A stretch of DNA of 64,000 bases from Streptomyces sp. DG1A-41 (GCF_037055355.1 NZ_CP146350.1:2007001-2071000); one strand, 5' to 3'. Shown: positions 49,262 to 60,008, numbered from the stretch's first letter. A program made the numbers and translations. The notes: a model not told the origin generated them from the sequence alone.

Positions 49262-50251
49262 TCAGCCTACGAGATTGTCGGCCAGCTCCTCGGAGAGGTT
49301 GGCCTCGGTGCCCGGAATGCCCAGGTCGGAGGCGCGCTTGTCGGCCATGGCCAGCAGGCGGCGGATCCGGCCGGCGACGGCGTCCTTGGTCAGCGGCGGG
49401 TCGGCGAGCGCGCCCAGCTCCTCCAGGGAGGCCTGCTTGTGCTCCATACGCAGCCGGCCGGCCGCGGCGAGGTGCTCGGGCACGTCCTCGCCGAGGATCT
49501 CCAGCGCGCGCTGTACCCGGGCACCGGCGGCGACGGCCGCGCGGGCCGAGCGGCGCAGGTTGGCGTCGTCGAAGTTGGCGAGCCGGTTCGCCGTGGCCCG
49601 CACCTCGCGGCGCATCCGGCGCTCCTCCCAGGCCAGCACCGACTCGTGGGCACCGAGCCGGGTGAGCAGGGCGCCGATCGCGTCGCCGTCGCGTACGACC
49701 ACCCGGTCCACGCCGCGGACCTCGCGGGCCTTCGCGGGGATCTGGAGGCGCCGGGCGGCGCCGACCAGGGCGAGCGCGGCCTCGGGGCCGGGGCAGGTCA
49801 CCTCCAGGGAGCAGGAACGGCCGGGCTCGGTGAGCGAGCCGTGGGCCAGAAAGGCGCCCCGCCAGGCGGCCTCGGCGTCGCAGGTGGCCCCCGAGACCAC
49901 CTGCGGGGGCAGGCCGCGGATCGGGCGGCCCCGCCCGTCGACCAGGCCGGTCTGGCGGGCCAGCTGGTCACCGCCCGCGACGACGCGCACGACGTAGCGC
50001 GAGCCGCGGCGCAGTCCGCCCGGTGCCATCACGATCAGCTCCGAGCTGTGGCCGAAGATCTCCAGGATGTCCCGCTTGAGGCGGCGGGCCGCCATCGCCG
50101 TGTCCAGCTCCGCCTCGATCACGATCCGACCGCTCACCAGGTGAAGGCCGCCGGCGAACCGCAGAATGGCGGAGACCTCCGCCTTTCTGCAGCAGGTCCG
50201 GGTGACGGGGAGCCGGGAGATCTCGTCCTTCACCGCTGCCGTCATCGCCAT
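49262..50251 (-). CDS. whiA: Sporulation regulator WhiA
   Basis: 329-residue WhiA, the DNA-binding protein that with WhiB starts sporulation septation in Streptomyces aerial hyphae. N-terminal LAGLIDADG homing-endonuclease-like fold ([52 protein letters not shown]) and C-terminal HTH ([34 protein letters not shown]). Overlaps yvcK by 10 bp, so translation is coupled. Last gene of uvrC-rapZ-yvcK-whiA. Confidence 0.97.
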   Translation of the reverse strand: MAMTAAVKDEISRLPVTRTCCRKAEVSAILRFAGGLHLVSGRIVIEAELDTAMAARRLKRDILEIFGHSSELIVMAPGGLRRGSRYVVRVVAGGDQLARQTGLVDGRGRPIRGLPPQVVSGATCDAEAAWRGAFLAHGSLTEPGRSCSLEVTCPGPEAALALVGAARRLQIPAKAREVRGVDRVVVRDGDAIGALLTRLGAHESVLAWEERRMRREVRATANRLANFDDANLRRSARAAVAAGARVQRALEILGEDVPEHLAAAGRLRMEHKQASLEELGALADPPLTKDAVAGRIRRLLAMADKRASDLGIPGTEANLSEELADNLVG

Positions 50252-51321
50252 GGGCCGATCCTTCCATGCATCCGAAAAATACGGTCGTACGCGGCGGCCA
50301 ACAGCTCCGGGTCATGCCTCGGGGTCCCGTCGGGCCGGGCCACCGGCGCCAGCTCGACCGCGGCCCCGAACCGCTTGGCGGCATCGGTCAGGGAGTCGCG
50401 ATCGGGCACGGCGGCCTCGTCGGCCAGCACCACGTCCAGGGCGAGTTTAGGGGCGTGTCGTCCCAAAACCTCCAAATGACGCTGCGGGGAGAAGCCCTCT
50501 GTTTCTCCGGGCTGCGGGGCGAGGTTCAGGGAGAGTACCCGCCGGGCCTTGGTCTGCGTGAGCGCGTCCAGCAGCTCGGGCACCAGCAGGTGCGGGATGA
50601 CCGAGGAGAACCAGGAGCCGGGGCCGAGCACCACCCAGTCCGCGTCCAGGACGGCTTCGACCGCCTCGGGCACGGCGGGCGGGTCGTGCGGCACGACGTG
50701 CACGGACTGCACCTCGCCCGGGGTGAGGGCGACGGTGGCCTGGCCGCGGACCGTGTCCACCTCGTCCGGGCGCGCCGGGTCGTGGCCCTTGACCAGGGCC
50801 TGGAGCTCCAGCGGGACGGCGGACATGGGCAGCACGCGTCCCTGCGCGCCGAGCAGCCGTCCGACCAGGTCGAGGGCCTGGACGTGGTCGCCGAGCTGCT
50901 CCCACAGGGCGACGATCAGCAGGTTGCCGACCGCGTGTTCGTGCAGGTCGCCCTTGGACTGGAAGCGGTGCTGGATGACGCGCGCCCAGGTCTGGCCCCA
51001 GTCGTCGTCACCGCACAGCGCGGCCAGGGCCTTGCGCAGGTCGCCGGGCGGCAGCACGCCCAGTTCGTCGCGCAGCCGGCCGCTGGAGCCTCCGTCGTCG
51101 GCCACGGTGACCACGGCGGTGAGGTCGCCGGTGATCCGGCGCAGCGCGGCCAGCGAGGCGGACAGCCCCATGCCGCCGCCCAGGGCGACGACCTTGGGCT
51201 GGGTGCCCCGGCGGCGGGGTCTTCCGCCCCGGGCCTCGGCAGGCCGGCCGCCCCTTCCGTCGGTGCTGCCCTCGGGCACCACCCGGCGCAGCCGGCTCAG
51301 CCGCGGAGTACGTCGTGTCAT
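50242..51321 (-). CDS. YvcK/CofD-like protein (gluconeogenesis factor)
   Basis: 359-residue YvcK-type protein. [42 protein letters not shown] and [24 protein letters not shown] are diagnostic. In Bacillus YvcK is needed for growth on gluconeogenic carbon and binds UDP-sugars; the role in Streptomyces is less clear. The N-terminal 40 residues are an arginine/glycine-rich extension. ATG overlaps rapZ stop, end overlaps whiA start. Confidence 0.93.
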   Translation of the reverse strand: MTRRTPRLSRLRRVVPEGSTDGRGGRPAEARGGRPRRRGTQPKVVALGGGMGLSASLAALRRITGDLTAVVTVADDGGSSGRLRDELGVLPPGDLRKALAALCGDDDWGQTWARVIQHRFQSKGDLHEHAVGNLLIVALWEQLGDHVQALDLVGRLLGAQGRVLPMSAVPLELQALVKGHDPARPDEVDTVRGQATVALTPGEVQSVHVVPHDPPAVPEAVEAVLDADWVVLGPGSWFSSVIPHLLVPELLDALTQTKARRVLSLNLAPQPGETEGFSPQRHLEVLGRHAPKLALDVVLADEAAVPDRDSLTDAAKRFGAAVELAPVARPDGTPRHDPELLAAAYDRIFRMHGRIGPWR

Positions 51322-52277
51322 TCGCGTCCCATGTCCCGGTGTACGACCACCGTCTCCACGCCCTCGGCGGCGAGCCGGGCGGCGAGCTTCTCCGACATGG
51401 CGACCGAGCGGTGCTTGCCGCCCGTGCAGCCCACGGCGATGGTCACATAGCGCTTGCCTTCACGGCGGTAGCCGGTGGCGATGAGCTGGAGGAGCTCCGT
51501 GTACCGGTCGAGGAACTCCTTGGCGCCGGGCTGGTTGAAGACGTACCCGGACACCTCGTCGTTCAGGCCGGTGAACGGGCGCAGCTCCGGGACCCAGTGC
51601 GGGTTCGGCAGGAAGCGGCAGTCGACGACCAGGTCGGCGTCGACCGGCAGCCCGTACTTGTAGCCGAAGGACATGACCGTGGCCCGCAGCTCCGGCTCCT
51701 CCTCGCCGGCGAACTGGGCGTCCATCTTGGCGCGCAGCTCGTGCACGTTGAGGCTGGAGGTGTCGATCACCAGGTCGGCGTCGCCGCGCAGCTCGCGCAG
51801 CAGCTCGCGCTCGGCGGCGATGCCGTCGACGATCCGGCCGTCGCCCTGGAGGGGGTGCGGGCGGCGCACCGACTCGAAGCGGCGCACCAGGGCCTCGTCG
51901 GAGGACTCCAGGAAGACGATCCTCCGGGTGACGTTCTTCGCCTCCAGGTCGGCGAGGGACTCGCGGAGGTTGTCGAAGAAGCGGCGGCCGCGGACGTCGA
52001 CGACGACGGCGATCCGGGCCACGTTGCCCTGGGAGCGGGCGCCGAGCTCCACCATGGTGGGGATCAGCGCGGGCGGCAGGTTGTCGACGACGAACCAGCC
52101 GAGGTCCTCCAGACATTTCGCGGCCGTCGAGCGGCCGGCCCCGGACATGCCGGAGATGATCACCAGCTCGGGGATGGCCGCGTCCGGGACTCCGGCCTTG
52201 TCGTTGGGCGTGCCCGTACTCACCTGTGCTCCGTCTCCGGCTTGCTCTGCTTGCCCGTCGTGCTCGTTCACATTCAT
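51318..52277 (-). CDS. rapZ: RapZ/YvcJ nucleotide-binding protein
   Basis: 319-residue P-loop protein. [34 protein letters not shown] carries the Walker A (GMSGAGRST), and the C-terminal [19 protein letters not shown] is the RapZ C-domain signature. In E. coli RapZ tunes GlmS levels through small RNAs; in actinomycetes the role is open. First 30 residues look unstructured. Overlaps uvrC and yvcK by 4 bp. Confidence 0.95.
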   Translation of the reverse strand: MNVNEHDGQAEQAGDGAQVSTGTPNDKAGVPDAAIPELVIISGMSGAGRSTAAKCLEDLGWFVVDNLPPALIPTMVELGARSQGNVARIAVVVDVRGRRFFDNLRESLADLEAKNVTRRIVFLESSDEALVRRFESVRRPHPLQGDGRIVDGIAAERELLRELRGDADLVIDTSSLNVHELRAKMDAQFAGEEEPELRATVMSFGYKYGLPVDADLVVDCRFLPNPHWVPELRPFTGLNDEVSGYVFNQPGAKEFLDRYTELLQLIATGYRREGKRYVTIAVGCTGGKHRSVAMSEKLAARLAAEGVETVVVHRDMGRE

Positions 52278-54346
52278 GTCTCCTGCCCCCGTCGTTCGTC
52301 CGGGGCGCCCGTCCGCACGGGCTCCCCACCGGCACCCATGGTGCCGGGTTCCTCTTCCATGATCTCTCCAGTCGCCGTGTTGACGGCGGGTGTGGCCGGG
52401 GCCGCCTGGGCGAGGGCCGCCGCGATCGTCTCGGCGGTCTTGCGGCCTATGCCGGGAACCTCGCAGATCTGGTCGATGGTGGCGGATCGCAGCTTCTTCA
52501 ACGAACCGAAGTACTTCAGGAGTGCCTGCTTGCGCGTGTCCCCGAGCCCCGGGACGTCGTCCAGGGGGCTGGCGCGGAAGCGCTTGGACCGCTTGGTGCG
52601 CTGGTAGGTGATCGCGAAGCGGTGGGCCTCGTCACGGACCCGCTGGAGCAGGTACAGGCCCTCGCTGGTGCGGGGCAGGACCACCGGGTCGTCGTCACCG
52701 GGCAGCCAGACCTCCTCCAGGCGCTTGGCGAGGCCGCACACGGCGATGTCGTCGATCCCGAGGTCGTCCAGGGCCCGCCGGGCGGCCGCGACCTGAGGGG
52801 CGCCGCCGTCGACGACCACGAGCTGCGGCGGGTAGGCGAACTTCTTGGGGCGGCCGTCGTCCTCGGTCAGGCTCGTTCCGATGGTCTCGCCGCTCTCGGC
52901 GGTCTCCCCGTCCTGGGTGGTCTCGTCCGCCCACTCGCCCGTCCTCTCCTTCTCGGCGAGGTAGCGGCGGAAGCGTCGGGTGATCACCTCGTGCATGGAG
53001 CGAACGTCGTCCTGCCCGGCGAAGCCCTTGATCTGGAACCGCCGGTACTCGCTCTTGCGGGCCAGGCCGTCCTCGAAGACGACCATGGAGGCCACCACGT
53101 CGTCGCCCTGGAGGTGGGAGATGTCGTAGCACTCGATCCGCAGCGGGGCGCTGTCGAGGTCGATCGCGTCGGCGATCTCCTCCAGGGCACGCGAGCGCGT
53201 GGTCAGGTCGGAGGCGCGCTTGGTCTTGTGCAGGACGAGCGCCTGCTGGGCGTTGCGCTGCACCGTCTCCATGAGGGCCTTCTTGTCGCCGCGCTGCGGG
53301 ATGCGCAGGGAGACGCCCGAGCCGCGCCGGCCGGTGAGCCACTCCTGGACGGGCTCCACAGGGTCGGGCAGGGCGGGGACCAGGACCTCCTTGGGCACGG
53401 CGTCGCCCGTCTCCTCGCCGTACAGCTGCTGGAGGGCGTGCTCCACGAGGGCGCCGGTGGTGATCTCCTCCACCTTGTCGGTGACCCAGCCGCGCTGGCC
53501 GCGCACGCGTCCGCCGCGCACGTGGAAGATCTGGACGGCCGCCTCCAGTTCGTCCTCGGCGACCGCGATCAGATCGGCGTCGGTCGCGTCGGCGAGCACG
53601 ACCGCGTTCTTCTCCATGGCCTTCTTCAGGGCCTCGATGTCGTCGCGCAGCCGGGCCGCCCGCTCGTACTCCATCTCCTCGGCCGCCTCGCCCATCTGCT
53701 GCTCCAGGCGGCGGATGTACGTGTTCGTACGGCCGGTCATGAAGTCGCAGAACTCGTCGGCCAGTTCGCGGTGCTCCTCGGCGGAGACCCGGTCCACGCA
53801 GGGGGCCGAGCACTTGTCGATGTAGCCGAGCAGGCAGGGGCGGCCCGTACGGGCGGCGTTCTTGAAGACGCCGGCCGAACACGTGCGCACGGGGAAGACG
53901 CGCAGCAACAGGTCGACGGTGTCGCGGATCGCCCACGCGTGCGCGTACGGCCCGAAGTAGCGGACGCCCTTCTTCTTGTGACCGCGCATCACCTGCACGC
54001 GGGGGAACTCCTCGTTCATCGTCACCGCGAGGTACGGGTAGCTCTTGTCGTCGCGGTACTTGACGTTGAACCGGGGGTCGTACTCCTTGATCCACGAGTA
54101 CTCCAGCTGGAGCGCCTCGACCTCCGTGGACACCACCGTCCACTCCACGGACGCGGCCGTGGTGACCATGGAGCGGGTGCGCGGGTGCAGGCCCGCCAGG
54201 TCCTGGAAGTAGTTCGCCAGGCGCTGGCGCAGGCTCTTCGCCTTTCCGACGTAGATCACCCGGCGGTGCTCGTCACGGAACCTGTAGACCCCCGGCGAGT
54301 CGGGGATCTCACCCGGTTTGGGGCGGTAGCTGGAGGGGTCGGCCAT
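52274..54346 (-). CDS. uvrC: Excinuclease ABC subunit C
   Basis: 690-residue UvrC, making both incisions in nucleotide excision repair. GIY-YIG domain [26 protein letters not shown] at 18-45, UVR motif [20 protein letters not shown] near 215, UvrC_RNaseH-like domain with [12 protein letters not shown], and a C-terminal helix-hairpin-helix pair [21 protein letters not shown] and [18 protein letters not shown] loop of acidic/threonine residues near 445 ([19 protein letters not shown]) is a variable insert. Heads the operon to whiA. Confidence 0.97.
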   Translation of the reverse strand: MADPSSYRPKPGEIPDSPGVYRFRDEHRRVIYVGKAKSLRQRLANYFQDLAGLHPRTRSMVTTAASVEWTVVSTEVEALQLEYSWIKEYDPRFNVKYRDDKSYPYLAVTMNEEFPRVQVMRGHKKKGVRYFGPYAHAWAIRDTVDLLLRVFPVRTCSAGVFKNAARTGRPCLLGYIDKCSAPCVDRVSAEEHRELADEFCDFMTGRTNTYIRRLEQQMGEAAEEMEYERAARLRDDIEALKKAMEKNAVVLADATDADLIAVAEDELEAAVQIFHVRGGRVRGQRGWVTDKVEEITTGALVEHALQQLYGEETGDAVPKEVLVPALPDPVEPVQEWLTGRRGSGVSLRIPQRGDKKALMETVQRNAQQALVLHKTKRASDLTTRSRALEEIADAIDLDSAPLRIECYDISHLQGDDVVASMVVFEDGLARKSEYRRFQIKGFAGQDDVRSMHEVITRRFRRYLAEKERTGEWADETTQDGETAESGETIGTSLTEDDGRPKKFAYPPQLVVVDGGAPQVAAARRALDDLGIDDIAVCGLAKRLEEVWLPGDDDPVVLPRTSEGLYLLQRVRDEAHRFAITYQRTKRSKRFRASPLDDVPGLGDTRKQALLKYFGSLKKLRSATIDQICEVPGIGRKTAETIAAALAQAAPATPAVNTATGEIMEEEPGTMGAGGEPVRTGAPDERRGQET

Positions 54347-54550
54347 GTCTCACACCCTACTGGCGAGCACCGACAGTCCGACGGGACGGCGGGGCACGAG
54401 CACGGGCTCGGCGAGGGGGCGGTTTCCAACGGCATGCCCCGCCCGGGGTTACGGCACGCCGGGAGCGGGAATGGAGGCATCCCACGGGAACACGGCGATG
54501 TCCGGCGGACGGAGTCCGTGTCGGTGCAGGCACAGGTTGTCGGTGCGGAC

Positions 54551-54575
54551 CGCCCGTTTCGGTGAGAAACGGGCG
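54551..54575. terminator. Hairpin upstream of uvrC
   Basis: Perfect 10-bp arms (54551-54560, 54566-54575) with a GGTGA loop in the region between uvrC and a small plus-strand frame. May be a terminator remnant of whatever originally preceded; the rest of 54347-54600 shows no gene. Confidence 0.5.
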
Positions 54576-54600
54576 GGCCACGGGTCGGAGGGCTGCGCAG

Positions 54601-54762
54601 ATGAAGCGGATGCGGATCGAGAAAACCCGGCGGGCCGTCCGTGCCCGCCGGTACGCGGACGAACCGTTCGCGCTGCACGACGCCCTCGACCCTCGCGACC
54701 CCGACATAGTGCGGGCCAAGCGCCTGGCCGTCGAGGAACGGGGCGGAAGCGACCGCTCCTAG
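54601..54762 (+). CDS. Possible small basic protein
   Basis: 53-codon frame MKRMRIEKTRRAVRARRYADE, then DPRDPDIVRAKRLAVEERGGSDRS. Rich in arginine, no membrane segment. Codon use fits coding DNA. Its stop TAG is part of the CTAG that borders the adjacent IS remnant, so the original 3-prime end could have been altered by the insertion. Not recognised; may be spurious. Confidence 0.35.
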   Translation: MKRMRIEKTRRAVRARRYADEPFALHDALDPRDPDIVRAKRLAVEERGGSDRS

Positions 54763-55979
54763 TACTGCAACGGTGCTTGCCGTGACTGATGGCCAGGTCA
54801 GAGGCTGTGTCCGCGTCGTTTGTAGTGGCTGGTGCGGGCCTGGTGTTGTCGTCTTCGGCGCCAGGCCGACCAGTGCAGGATGTGCTCGACGGGGGCGGGT
54901 CGGCGGTCGGTGAGGCGGGTGATCAGCCGTCGTATCTCGGCGAGGCTGAGGTGGATGAGCTGGGAGGATCCGTTTCTGCTTTCCCGGCATCCAGCTCGCG
55001 GGCTCGCAGGACGGTCAGGCAGGCGTGGGCGGCCATGGCCAGGGTCATGTGTCGGTGCCAGCCGGGGAAGCGGCGGACTTGGTAGTCGTCCAGGCCGCAT
55101 TCCTGTTTCGCGCTCTGGAAGCACTCCTCGATGGCCCACCTGCTGCCCGCGATGCGGATCAGGTCGTCAAGTGTTGTCTCGGCCGGGCAGTAGGCGATGT
55201 AGAAGAGATCTCCCCGGGTCGGCTCACGCTGCGGCGGGCGATGACCCAGTGGCGGCGGTCGGGCCGGTGCCAGGGCCGGACCTCGACGCGTGCCCAGTCG
55301 TAGATCCGCAGGCCGTGAGCCCCGCTGCCGCAGGAACGACGCTTCCATTTCTGCCGGGCAAGACCGTTGAACAAGTCGTGGACGGGATGGTCGATCGCCC
55401 AGCGGGTGACCACGGTGTCGTGGCGGGTGGTGGCCATGACGTGGAAGACGTCCGCCCGCTCCAGTTCCGACCGCCAGCCTTTGCTGAACCCGTAGGCGGC
55501 ATCCGCGGTCACCCACCGAAACGGCATCTTGTCCGCCATGGCGCGGCGGACCATCGCCTTCGCCATGGCCACCTTGGTCTCAAAGGCGACCTCGTCATCG
55601 ACGCCGGCCCGGCGGCACCTTTCGCGGTCGTCGGTCCAGGAGGTGGGCAGATACAGACGCCGGTCGATCAGTGTCCGCCCGCGGTCGGTTGCATATGCGA
55701 GGAAGACGCCGACCTGGCAGTTCTCCGTCCGCCCAGCGGTGCCGGAGTACTGCCGCTGCACCCCGGCCGACCGCGTCCCCTTCTTCAGGAAGCCCGTGTC
55801 GTCCACGACCAGGACGGCGTCCTGGTCGTGGAGGTTTTCGACCACGTACTGACGCACGTCGTCGAGCACCTCATCCGCGTCCCACTCGATCCGGTTCAGC
55901 ATCCGGTGGATACGGTCCGGGCCTGCGTGGCCGGCTTCCTCCGCCAGCGTCCAGCCGTTCTTCCGCTGCAGCGGAGCGA
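54763..55979 (-). mobile_element. Truncated IS701-family element (first copy)
   Basis: Left end TACTGCAACGGTG directly follows CTAG (54759-54762), the kind of YTAR target typical of IS701. The interior is a transposase in broken frames. The other end is missing: the element stops at about 55979, where the TTAG target of the next element begins. Confidence 0.75.
54798..55979 (-). pseudogene. Degenerate IS701-family transposase
   Basis: DDE transposase in three frames. From 55979 the readable part begins IAPLQRKNGWTLAEEAGHAGP, then VLVVDDTGFLKKG with the first aspartate, VTADAAYGFSKGW with the second, frame break near 55206, then WAIEECFQSAKQECGLDDYQVR with the catalytic glutamate, a second break near 54960, and QLIHLSLAEIRRLITRLTDRRPAPVEHILHWSAWRRRRQHQ to a stop at 54798. 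The N-terminal start is absent. Cannot make an active transposase. Confidence 0.85.
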
Positions 55980-56005
55980 TTAGTACTCCAGTGCGGTTTC
56001 GTGAT

Positions 56006-57359
56006 CTATCCAGCGGGTTCGTCGGCGGATCGTCGTCGGTAGTGGCTGCGTCGGGCTGTGGCCTGGTGTCGTCTGCGCCAGGTGGACCAGTGCAGCAGCC
56101 TGGCCACGGACATGGCCGGCGGGGTGAGGACGGTGGCGAGCAGGTGGCGGATCTCCGGGACGGTCAGCGTGATCGGCTCGCGACTGCGGGTGGGGTGGTA
56201 GGGGTCGTTGGGCCGCTCGGGGGCCGCGCTGGCGGCGAGGGCGGTCAGGAAGGCCAGAGCGAACATGGCGAGGGTGATGTGCCGGTGCCAGGCGGTCCAG
56301 TTGCGGACCTGGTAGTGGTCGAGACCGACCTGGCCCTTGGTGGCCTGGAAGCACTCCTCGACGCTCCAGCGGACACCGGCGACGCGGACCAGCTCCGCAA
56401 GGGTGACCGTGGCGGGTGACCAGCACAGGTAGAAGGCGAGTTCGCCGGTAGTGCGGTTGCGGCGGACGAGCAGGTGGCGGTGGCTGCCGGTGCCGATGTG
56501 GATCCAGGCCCAGTCGTAGTAGCGCGGACCCTTCGCGCCGTTGCCTGCGCTGTGCCGCTGCCAGGCAGAGGCGGGCAGCCGGCCGGCGGCAGTATCCGCG
56601 CGGATGGGTGTGCGGCCGTGGTTGATCCTCACCCGAGTCGAGCAGGCGACGGCCAGGACGTAGCCGACGCCGCGTGCCTCGAGGGCGGCACGAAGCTGGG
56701 GGTCCTGGCCGTAGGCTTCGTCGCCGGTCACCCAGGGGGCGGTGATCCCGGCGTCCAGCGCGGCGGTGATCATTTCTGCGGCCAGGCGTGGCTTGGTGGC
56801 GAACTCCACGTCGTCGGGTATTCCGGCCGCGCTGCGGCGTTCGGGATCAGTGCACCAGGAGTCCGGAAGGTAGAGCCGTCGGTCGATCAGGGCCCGGCCC
56901 CGGCTGGTGGCCAGGGCGAGGAACACGCCGACCTGCGCGTTCTCGATGCGTCCCGCGGTGCCGGTGTACTGCCTCTGCACTCCCGCCGAGGACCGGCCCT
57001 TCTTCAGGAAGCCGGTCTCGTCGACGACGAGAACGCCGCCGTCAGTGCCGAGATGTTCGGCGGCGTAGACGCGCAGGTCGTCGCGGACCGCCTCGGCGTC
57101 CCAGCGGGCGTAGCGCAGCAGGCGTTGCATCGGCCCGGGCCGGGCAAGGCCGCCCTGTTCGGCCAGCTGCCAGCAGTTCTTCCGTTCGACGTTCGACGTT
57201 CGACAGTAGTCCGAGCAGGTAGGCGCGGGCCGCAGCCCGGGGTTCAACTCGCCGGAACCGGCCCGCGATCCGGGCCATGACCTGGTCGAACATCGCCCGC
57301 CAGGAGGCAGGGTCTACGCTATGGCCTGCGGCCACCGCACGATCTTCAGAAGTCCACAC
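56006..57359 (-). pseudogene. IS701-family transposase, out of frame by a 7-bp repeat
   Basis: N-terminal part from 57359 (MFDQVMARIAGRFRRVEPRAAARAYLLGLLSNVER) is followed, after three copies of a 7-bp unit at 57183-57203, by the main frame KNCWQLAEQGGLARPGPMQRLLRYARWD onward to 56006. Two copies would keep the frame and give about 448 residues. Catalytic residues are visible: VLVVDETGFLKKG, WVTGDEAYG and WSVEECFQATK. The main frame alone can still be read from an internal start, but would lack the N-terminal helices. Confidence 0.88.
57183..57203. repeat. Three tandem copies of CGTTCGA in the transposase gene
   Basis: Copies at 57183-57189, 57190-57196 and 57197-57203. Unit length 7 is not a multiple of 3, so gain or loss of one copy shifts the transposase frame. 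Confidence 0.9.
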
Positions 57360-57506
57360 AACCCCCGATGATCACGCGGTGGCCGTACCCGTTCCCAGCC
57401 GGGTCCGCGACAAGATCGCGAAGTCAGACTGGAGTATTAGGACAAACGTTGGCCTACTTCGTCGCTAACCTCCCTGCTGGCAATCAACTTCAGCGAAAGG
57501 ACCGCG

Positions 57507-58040
57507 ATGCCCGAGCAGACCAACGCCGCGCCGCAGGGCTACACCACCGTCGCACCTTGGGTCGTCACGGACGACACGGGGGCCTTCCTCGACTTCGTCG
57601 CCCAGGCGTTCGACGGTGAAGAACTGGCGCGAGTGGTGACCGAGGACGGCCTGATCGGTCACGCTGAGATCCGAATCGGCGACACCGTCGTGATGGCCTT
57701 CGACCGGCACGCCGACTGGCCCACCATGCCGAGCCTGCTGAACGTGTACGCAGCCGACGTGGACAAGGCATTCACCCAAGCCATCGAAGCCGGCGGCCAT
57801 GTCATCACGCCCCTGGCCAACGATGCCTTCGGGCAGCGCGGAGGACGTATCAAGGACCCCTTCGGCAACATCTGGTGGGTGTCCGGCCAGGTTGAGGACC
57901 TCACTGAAGAGCAGATGTGGGAGCGGCTGCAGGACCCCGTGTACGCCGAGGCCATGCGGGAGGCTCAGGAGACGCTCGACGCCGAGCTCAGCGGTCGACG
58001 CCACGGACGCAGCAGCGCACCCGTCAAGACCACCAGCTGA
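57507..58040 (+). CDS. VOC-family (glyoxalase/PhnB-like) protein
   Basis: 177-residue vicinal-oxygen-chelate protein of the PhnB-like type: VAPWVVTDDTGAFLDFVAQAFDGEEL, IGHAEIRIGDTVVMAFD, VYAADVDKAFTQAIEAGGHVITPLANDAFGQRGGRIKDPFGNIWWVSG. ATG with AAAGGA upstream. Such proteins bind metal and small molecules; often annotated as bleomycin-resistance-like, but function here is unknown. First gene right of the IS element; the IS ends 70 bp before it and may supply or disturb its promoter. Confidence 0.85.
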   Translation: MPEQTNAAPQGYTTVAPWVVTDDTGAFLDFVAQAFDGEELARVVTEDGLIGHAEIRIGDTVVMAFDRHADWPTMPSLLNVYAADVDKAFTQAIEAGGHVITPLANDAFGQRGGRIKDPFGNIWWVSGQVEDLTEEQMWERLQDPVYAEAMREAQETLDAELSGRRHGRSSAPVKTTS

Positions 58041-58167
58041 CTGAAAACGCGAGCCTCCATAGCGGCGGCCTCATGGTTTTCCACAACAACCACCTGCCTG
58101 ATCTCCCCGTCTGCCGTCGTCCCACCCGTAGGGGAAGCGGGCTTGGCCTTCGTGACAAGATCTGGGC

Positions 58168-58692
58168 GTGACGACGTTGTTCCTGACGGTCGGCCTGCCA
58201 GGGGCCGGAAAGACAACGAGAGCGCGGCAGCTGGCCAAGGAGCACAGCGCGCTGCGGCTGACGCCTGATGAGTGGATGCTCCCGCTGTTCGGTGATCCGC
58301 AGCCGGCCGGGAAGCGCGATGTGCTGGAAGGACGGCTGCTCTGGCTGGGTCTGGAGGCGCTGAAGCTGGGAACGAACGTGGTCCTGGATTTCGGATGCTG
58401 GTCTCGTGACAAGAGGTCCACGATCCGCTGGTTGGTGATGTCTGTGGGCGCGTCCTGTCAACTCGTGTACGTGCCGGTGGACCATGAGACCCAACGCGCT
58501 CGGATCGCCCATCGCCAGTCGACCACCCCTGATCAGACCTTCGCGATGAGCGAGACGGACCTCTTGCACTGGAGGACGCTGTTCGAGGAGCCCGACGCCA
58601 CGGAACTCGATGGACATGAGGTAGGAGGTCCGCCTCCTGGGTGGTCCGGATGGCTGGAGTGGGCCGCCGATCGGTGGCCATCGCTCGCGTGA
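58168..58692 (+). CDS. P-loop kinase-like ATPase
   Basis: 174-residue AAA_33/zeta-like kinase fold. Walker A VGLPGAGKTTRARQL at residues 8-20, LTPDEWMLPLFG, VVLDFGCWSRDKRS, and VPVDHETQRARIAHR with a lid arginine. A small-molecule or tRNA-type kinase is possible; the substrate cannot be read. GTG start without ribosome site, perhaps leaderless (CAAGAT 58156-58161 as -10). Zeta toxins share the fold, but no epsilon antitoxin gene is near. Confidence 0.8.
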   Translation: MTTLFLTVGLPGAGKTTRARQLAKEHSALRLTPDEWMLPLFGDPQPAGKRDVLEGRLLWLGLEALKLGTNVVLDFGCWSRDKRSTIRWLVMSVGASCQLVYVPVDHETQRARIAHRQSTTPDQTFAMSETDLLHWRTLFEEPDATELDGHEVGGPPPGWSGWLEWAADRWPSLA

Positions 58693-59060
58693 CTGTCCGG
58701 CCAACCTTGGTGCCGCCCAGTAACGCAGCTGTGCCAGGAGCGCCGAGCCCGGAAAGATCCGCCGGACAGGCTCTAGACAGGGCCGGCCCCGGCGGAGGCC
58801 GGGCGCACCGTCAGCAGAGACCGCCCGGGGTGCTGCACCCCGGGCGGTCGCATGTCCGGACGGGGCCGGGCGCAGGAGTACGTCACTGTCCGGCATCAGG
58901 TGTTGTCGGGACCAGGTCAACACGCTTCAATGCGGGGGAACTCGGGACCCTGAACGACGGCGTACGGATGTGAAGGTTTCCCCTGCGCCGGCGGGACGGC
59001 CCCGGGCGGGCCGTGCGAACGGTCTGACCAGCCGTCGCCGACTCACAGAGAGGCCCCTGC
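58693..59060. other. Intergenic stretch holding a terminator and a promoter region
   Basis: 368 bp with no convincing gene. It contains the strong hairpin at 58819-58849, then sequence leading to the next gene, including a GCTTCAATGC patch near 58921. No promoter could be assigned with confidence. Confidence 0.6.
58819..58849 (+). terminator. Strong terminator hairpin
   Basis: Perfect 14-bp arms 58819-58832 and 58836-58849 with a CTG loop, ends the kinase-like transcript. Confidence 0.8.
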
Positions 59061-60008
59061 ATGCCGCACGCCCCACAGCACGCGGACGTCGCCACCGCGG
59101 AACTGGACTCTGTTCTGCGAGGCGGCCCCTTCCACGTCGCCCTGCGTGCCGCGATCGCCGCCCGCGGGCTGCCGCTGCAACGCGTGCAGCACCATCTGTC
59201 CCGGCACGGGGTGAAGGTCGGCGTCACCAGCCTGAGTTACTGGCAGCAGGGGGCCAGGCGCCCGCAGCGCCCCGAGTCGCTGCGGGCCGTGCGCGCGCTG
59301 GAGGAGATCCTGGAACTTCCCGAGGAGTCGCTGATCCGGCTGCTCGCCGAGTCCGGCGAAGGCCCCTCCGGGCACCGGTCCGCGGCCCGCTCCTACCGCT
59401 CCCTCGTCGAGGCCTCCGGGGTCCTGGACCAGCTGCTGGCCGAGCTGGACTGCCCGCCGGACGGCGGTCTGCACACCCTCGGGCACCACGAGCGGCTGCG
59501 GATCGGGGCGCGGCGCGAACTGGCCGAGCGGGAGTCGCACCACATCGTGCGCGCCCACCGGGACGGCGTCGACCGCTTCGTGGCCGTCCACCACGGCGAC
59601 CGGGGGGCCGTGCCGGAGCGCATGAGGGTGCACGCGCTGGAGAACTGCCGCACGGGACGCGTCCGTTGGCACCGCGACACGGGTGTGCTCGCCGCCGAGC
59701 TGCTCTTCGACACCCGGCTGCGGGCCGGTGACACGTTCCTGTTCCGTTTCGGCGTCGAGGACGGCACGGCCGGTGTGTCATACGAGTACCTCCGCGGCTT
59801 CGACTCCCCCGGCGGCCAGTACGCGCTCCAGGTGTGCTTCGACGCGGCGGCCCTCCCGGCGCGCTGCCACCGTTTCGCCCAGCACTCGGCGGCGGCCCCG
59901 CGCACCGGCTGCCAGGACCTGGCGCTGAGCGCGCGGCACCGGTCGGTTCACCTGGTCGAGCCGCGGGTGCGGTCCGGGTTCGTGGGGATCGGCTGGGCCT
60001 GGGAGTAG
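59061..60008 (+). CDS. HTH-containing protein of unknown function
   Basis: 315 residues. The N-terminal third resembles an XRE-like HTH (FHVALRAAIAARGLPLQRVQHHLSRHGVKVGVTSLSYWQQGARRPQRPESLRAVRALEEILELP), followed by a C-terminal domain with alternating beta strands and conserved-looking RRELAERESHHIVRAHRDGVDRFVAVHH and FRFGVEDGTAGVSYEYLRGFDSPGGQYALQVCFD. No membrane or signal sequence. I do not recognise the C-terminal domain; it may sense a ligand. Start ATG 59061. Confidence 0.7.
   Translation: MPHAPQHADVATAELDSVLRGGPFHVALRAAIAARGLPLQRVQHHLSRHGVKVGVTSLSYWQQGARRPQRPESLRAVRALEEILELPEESLIRLLAESGEGPSGHRSAARSYRSLVEASGVLDQLLAELDCPPDGGLHTLGHHERLRIGARRELAERESHHIVRAHRDGVDRFVAVHHGDRGAVPERMRVHALENCRTGRVRWHRDTGVLAAELLFDTRLRAGDTFLFRFGVEDGTAGVSYEYLRGFDSPGGQYALQVCFDAAALPARCHRFAQHSAAAPRTGCQDLALSARHRSVHLVEPRVRSGFVGIGWAWE

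Larger units (their letters stand above)
55984..57436 (-). mobile_element. IS701-family element (second copy), with intact ends and TTAG target duplication
   Basis: 1453 bp. Left end TACTCCAGTGCGG and right end (reverse) TACTCCAGTCTGA are imperfect inverted repeats; flanks are both TTAG (55980-55983 and 57437-57440), a 4-bp target duplication. One transposase inside, on the minus strand, broken by a 7-bp repeat expansion. Confidence 0.88.

Noticed and set aside
52226..54565. 779-codon plus-strand frame opposite uvrC
   Set aside because: Shadow of uvrC codon bias, no motifs.
58168..58692. Possible zeta toxin
   Set aside because: Only the P-loop fold is shared; no antitoxin gene and no zeta-specific motifs seen.
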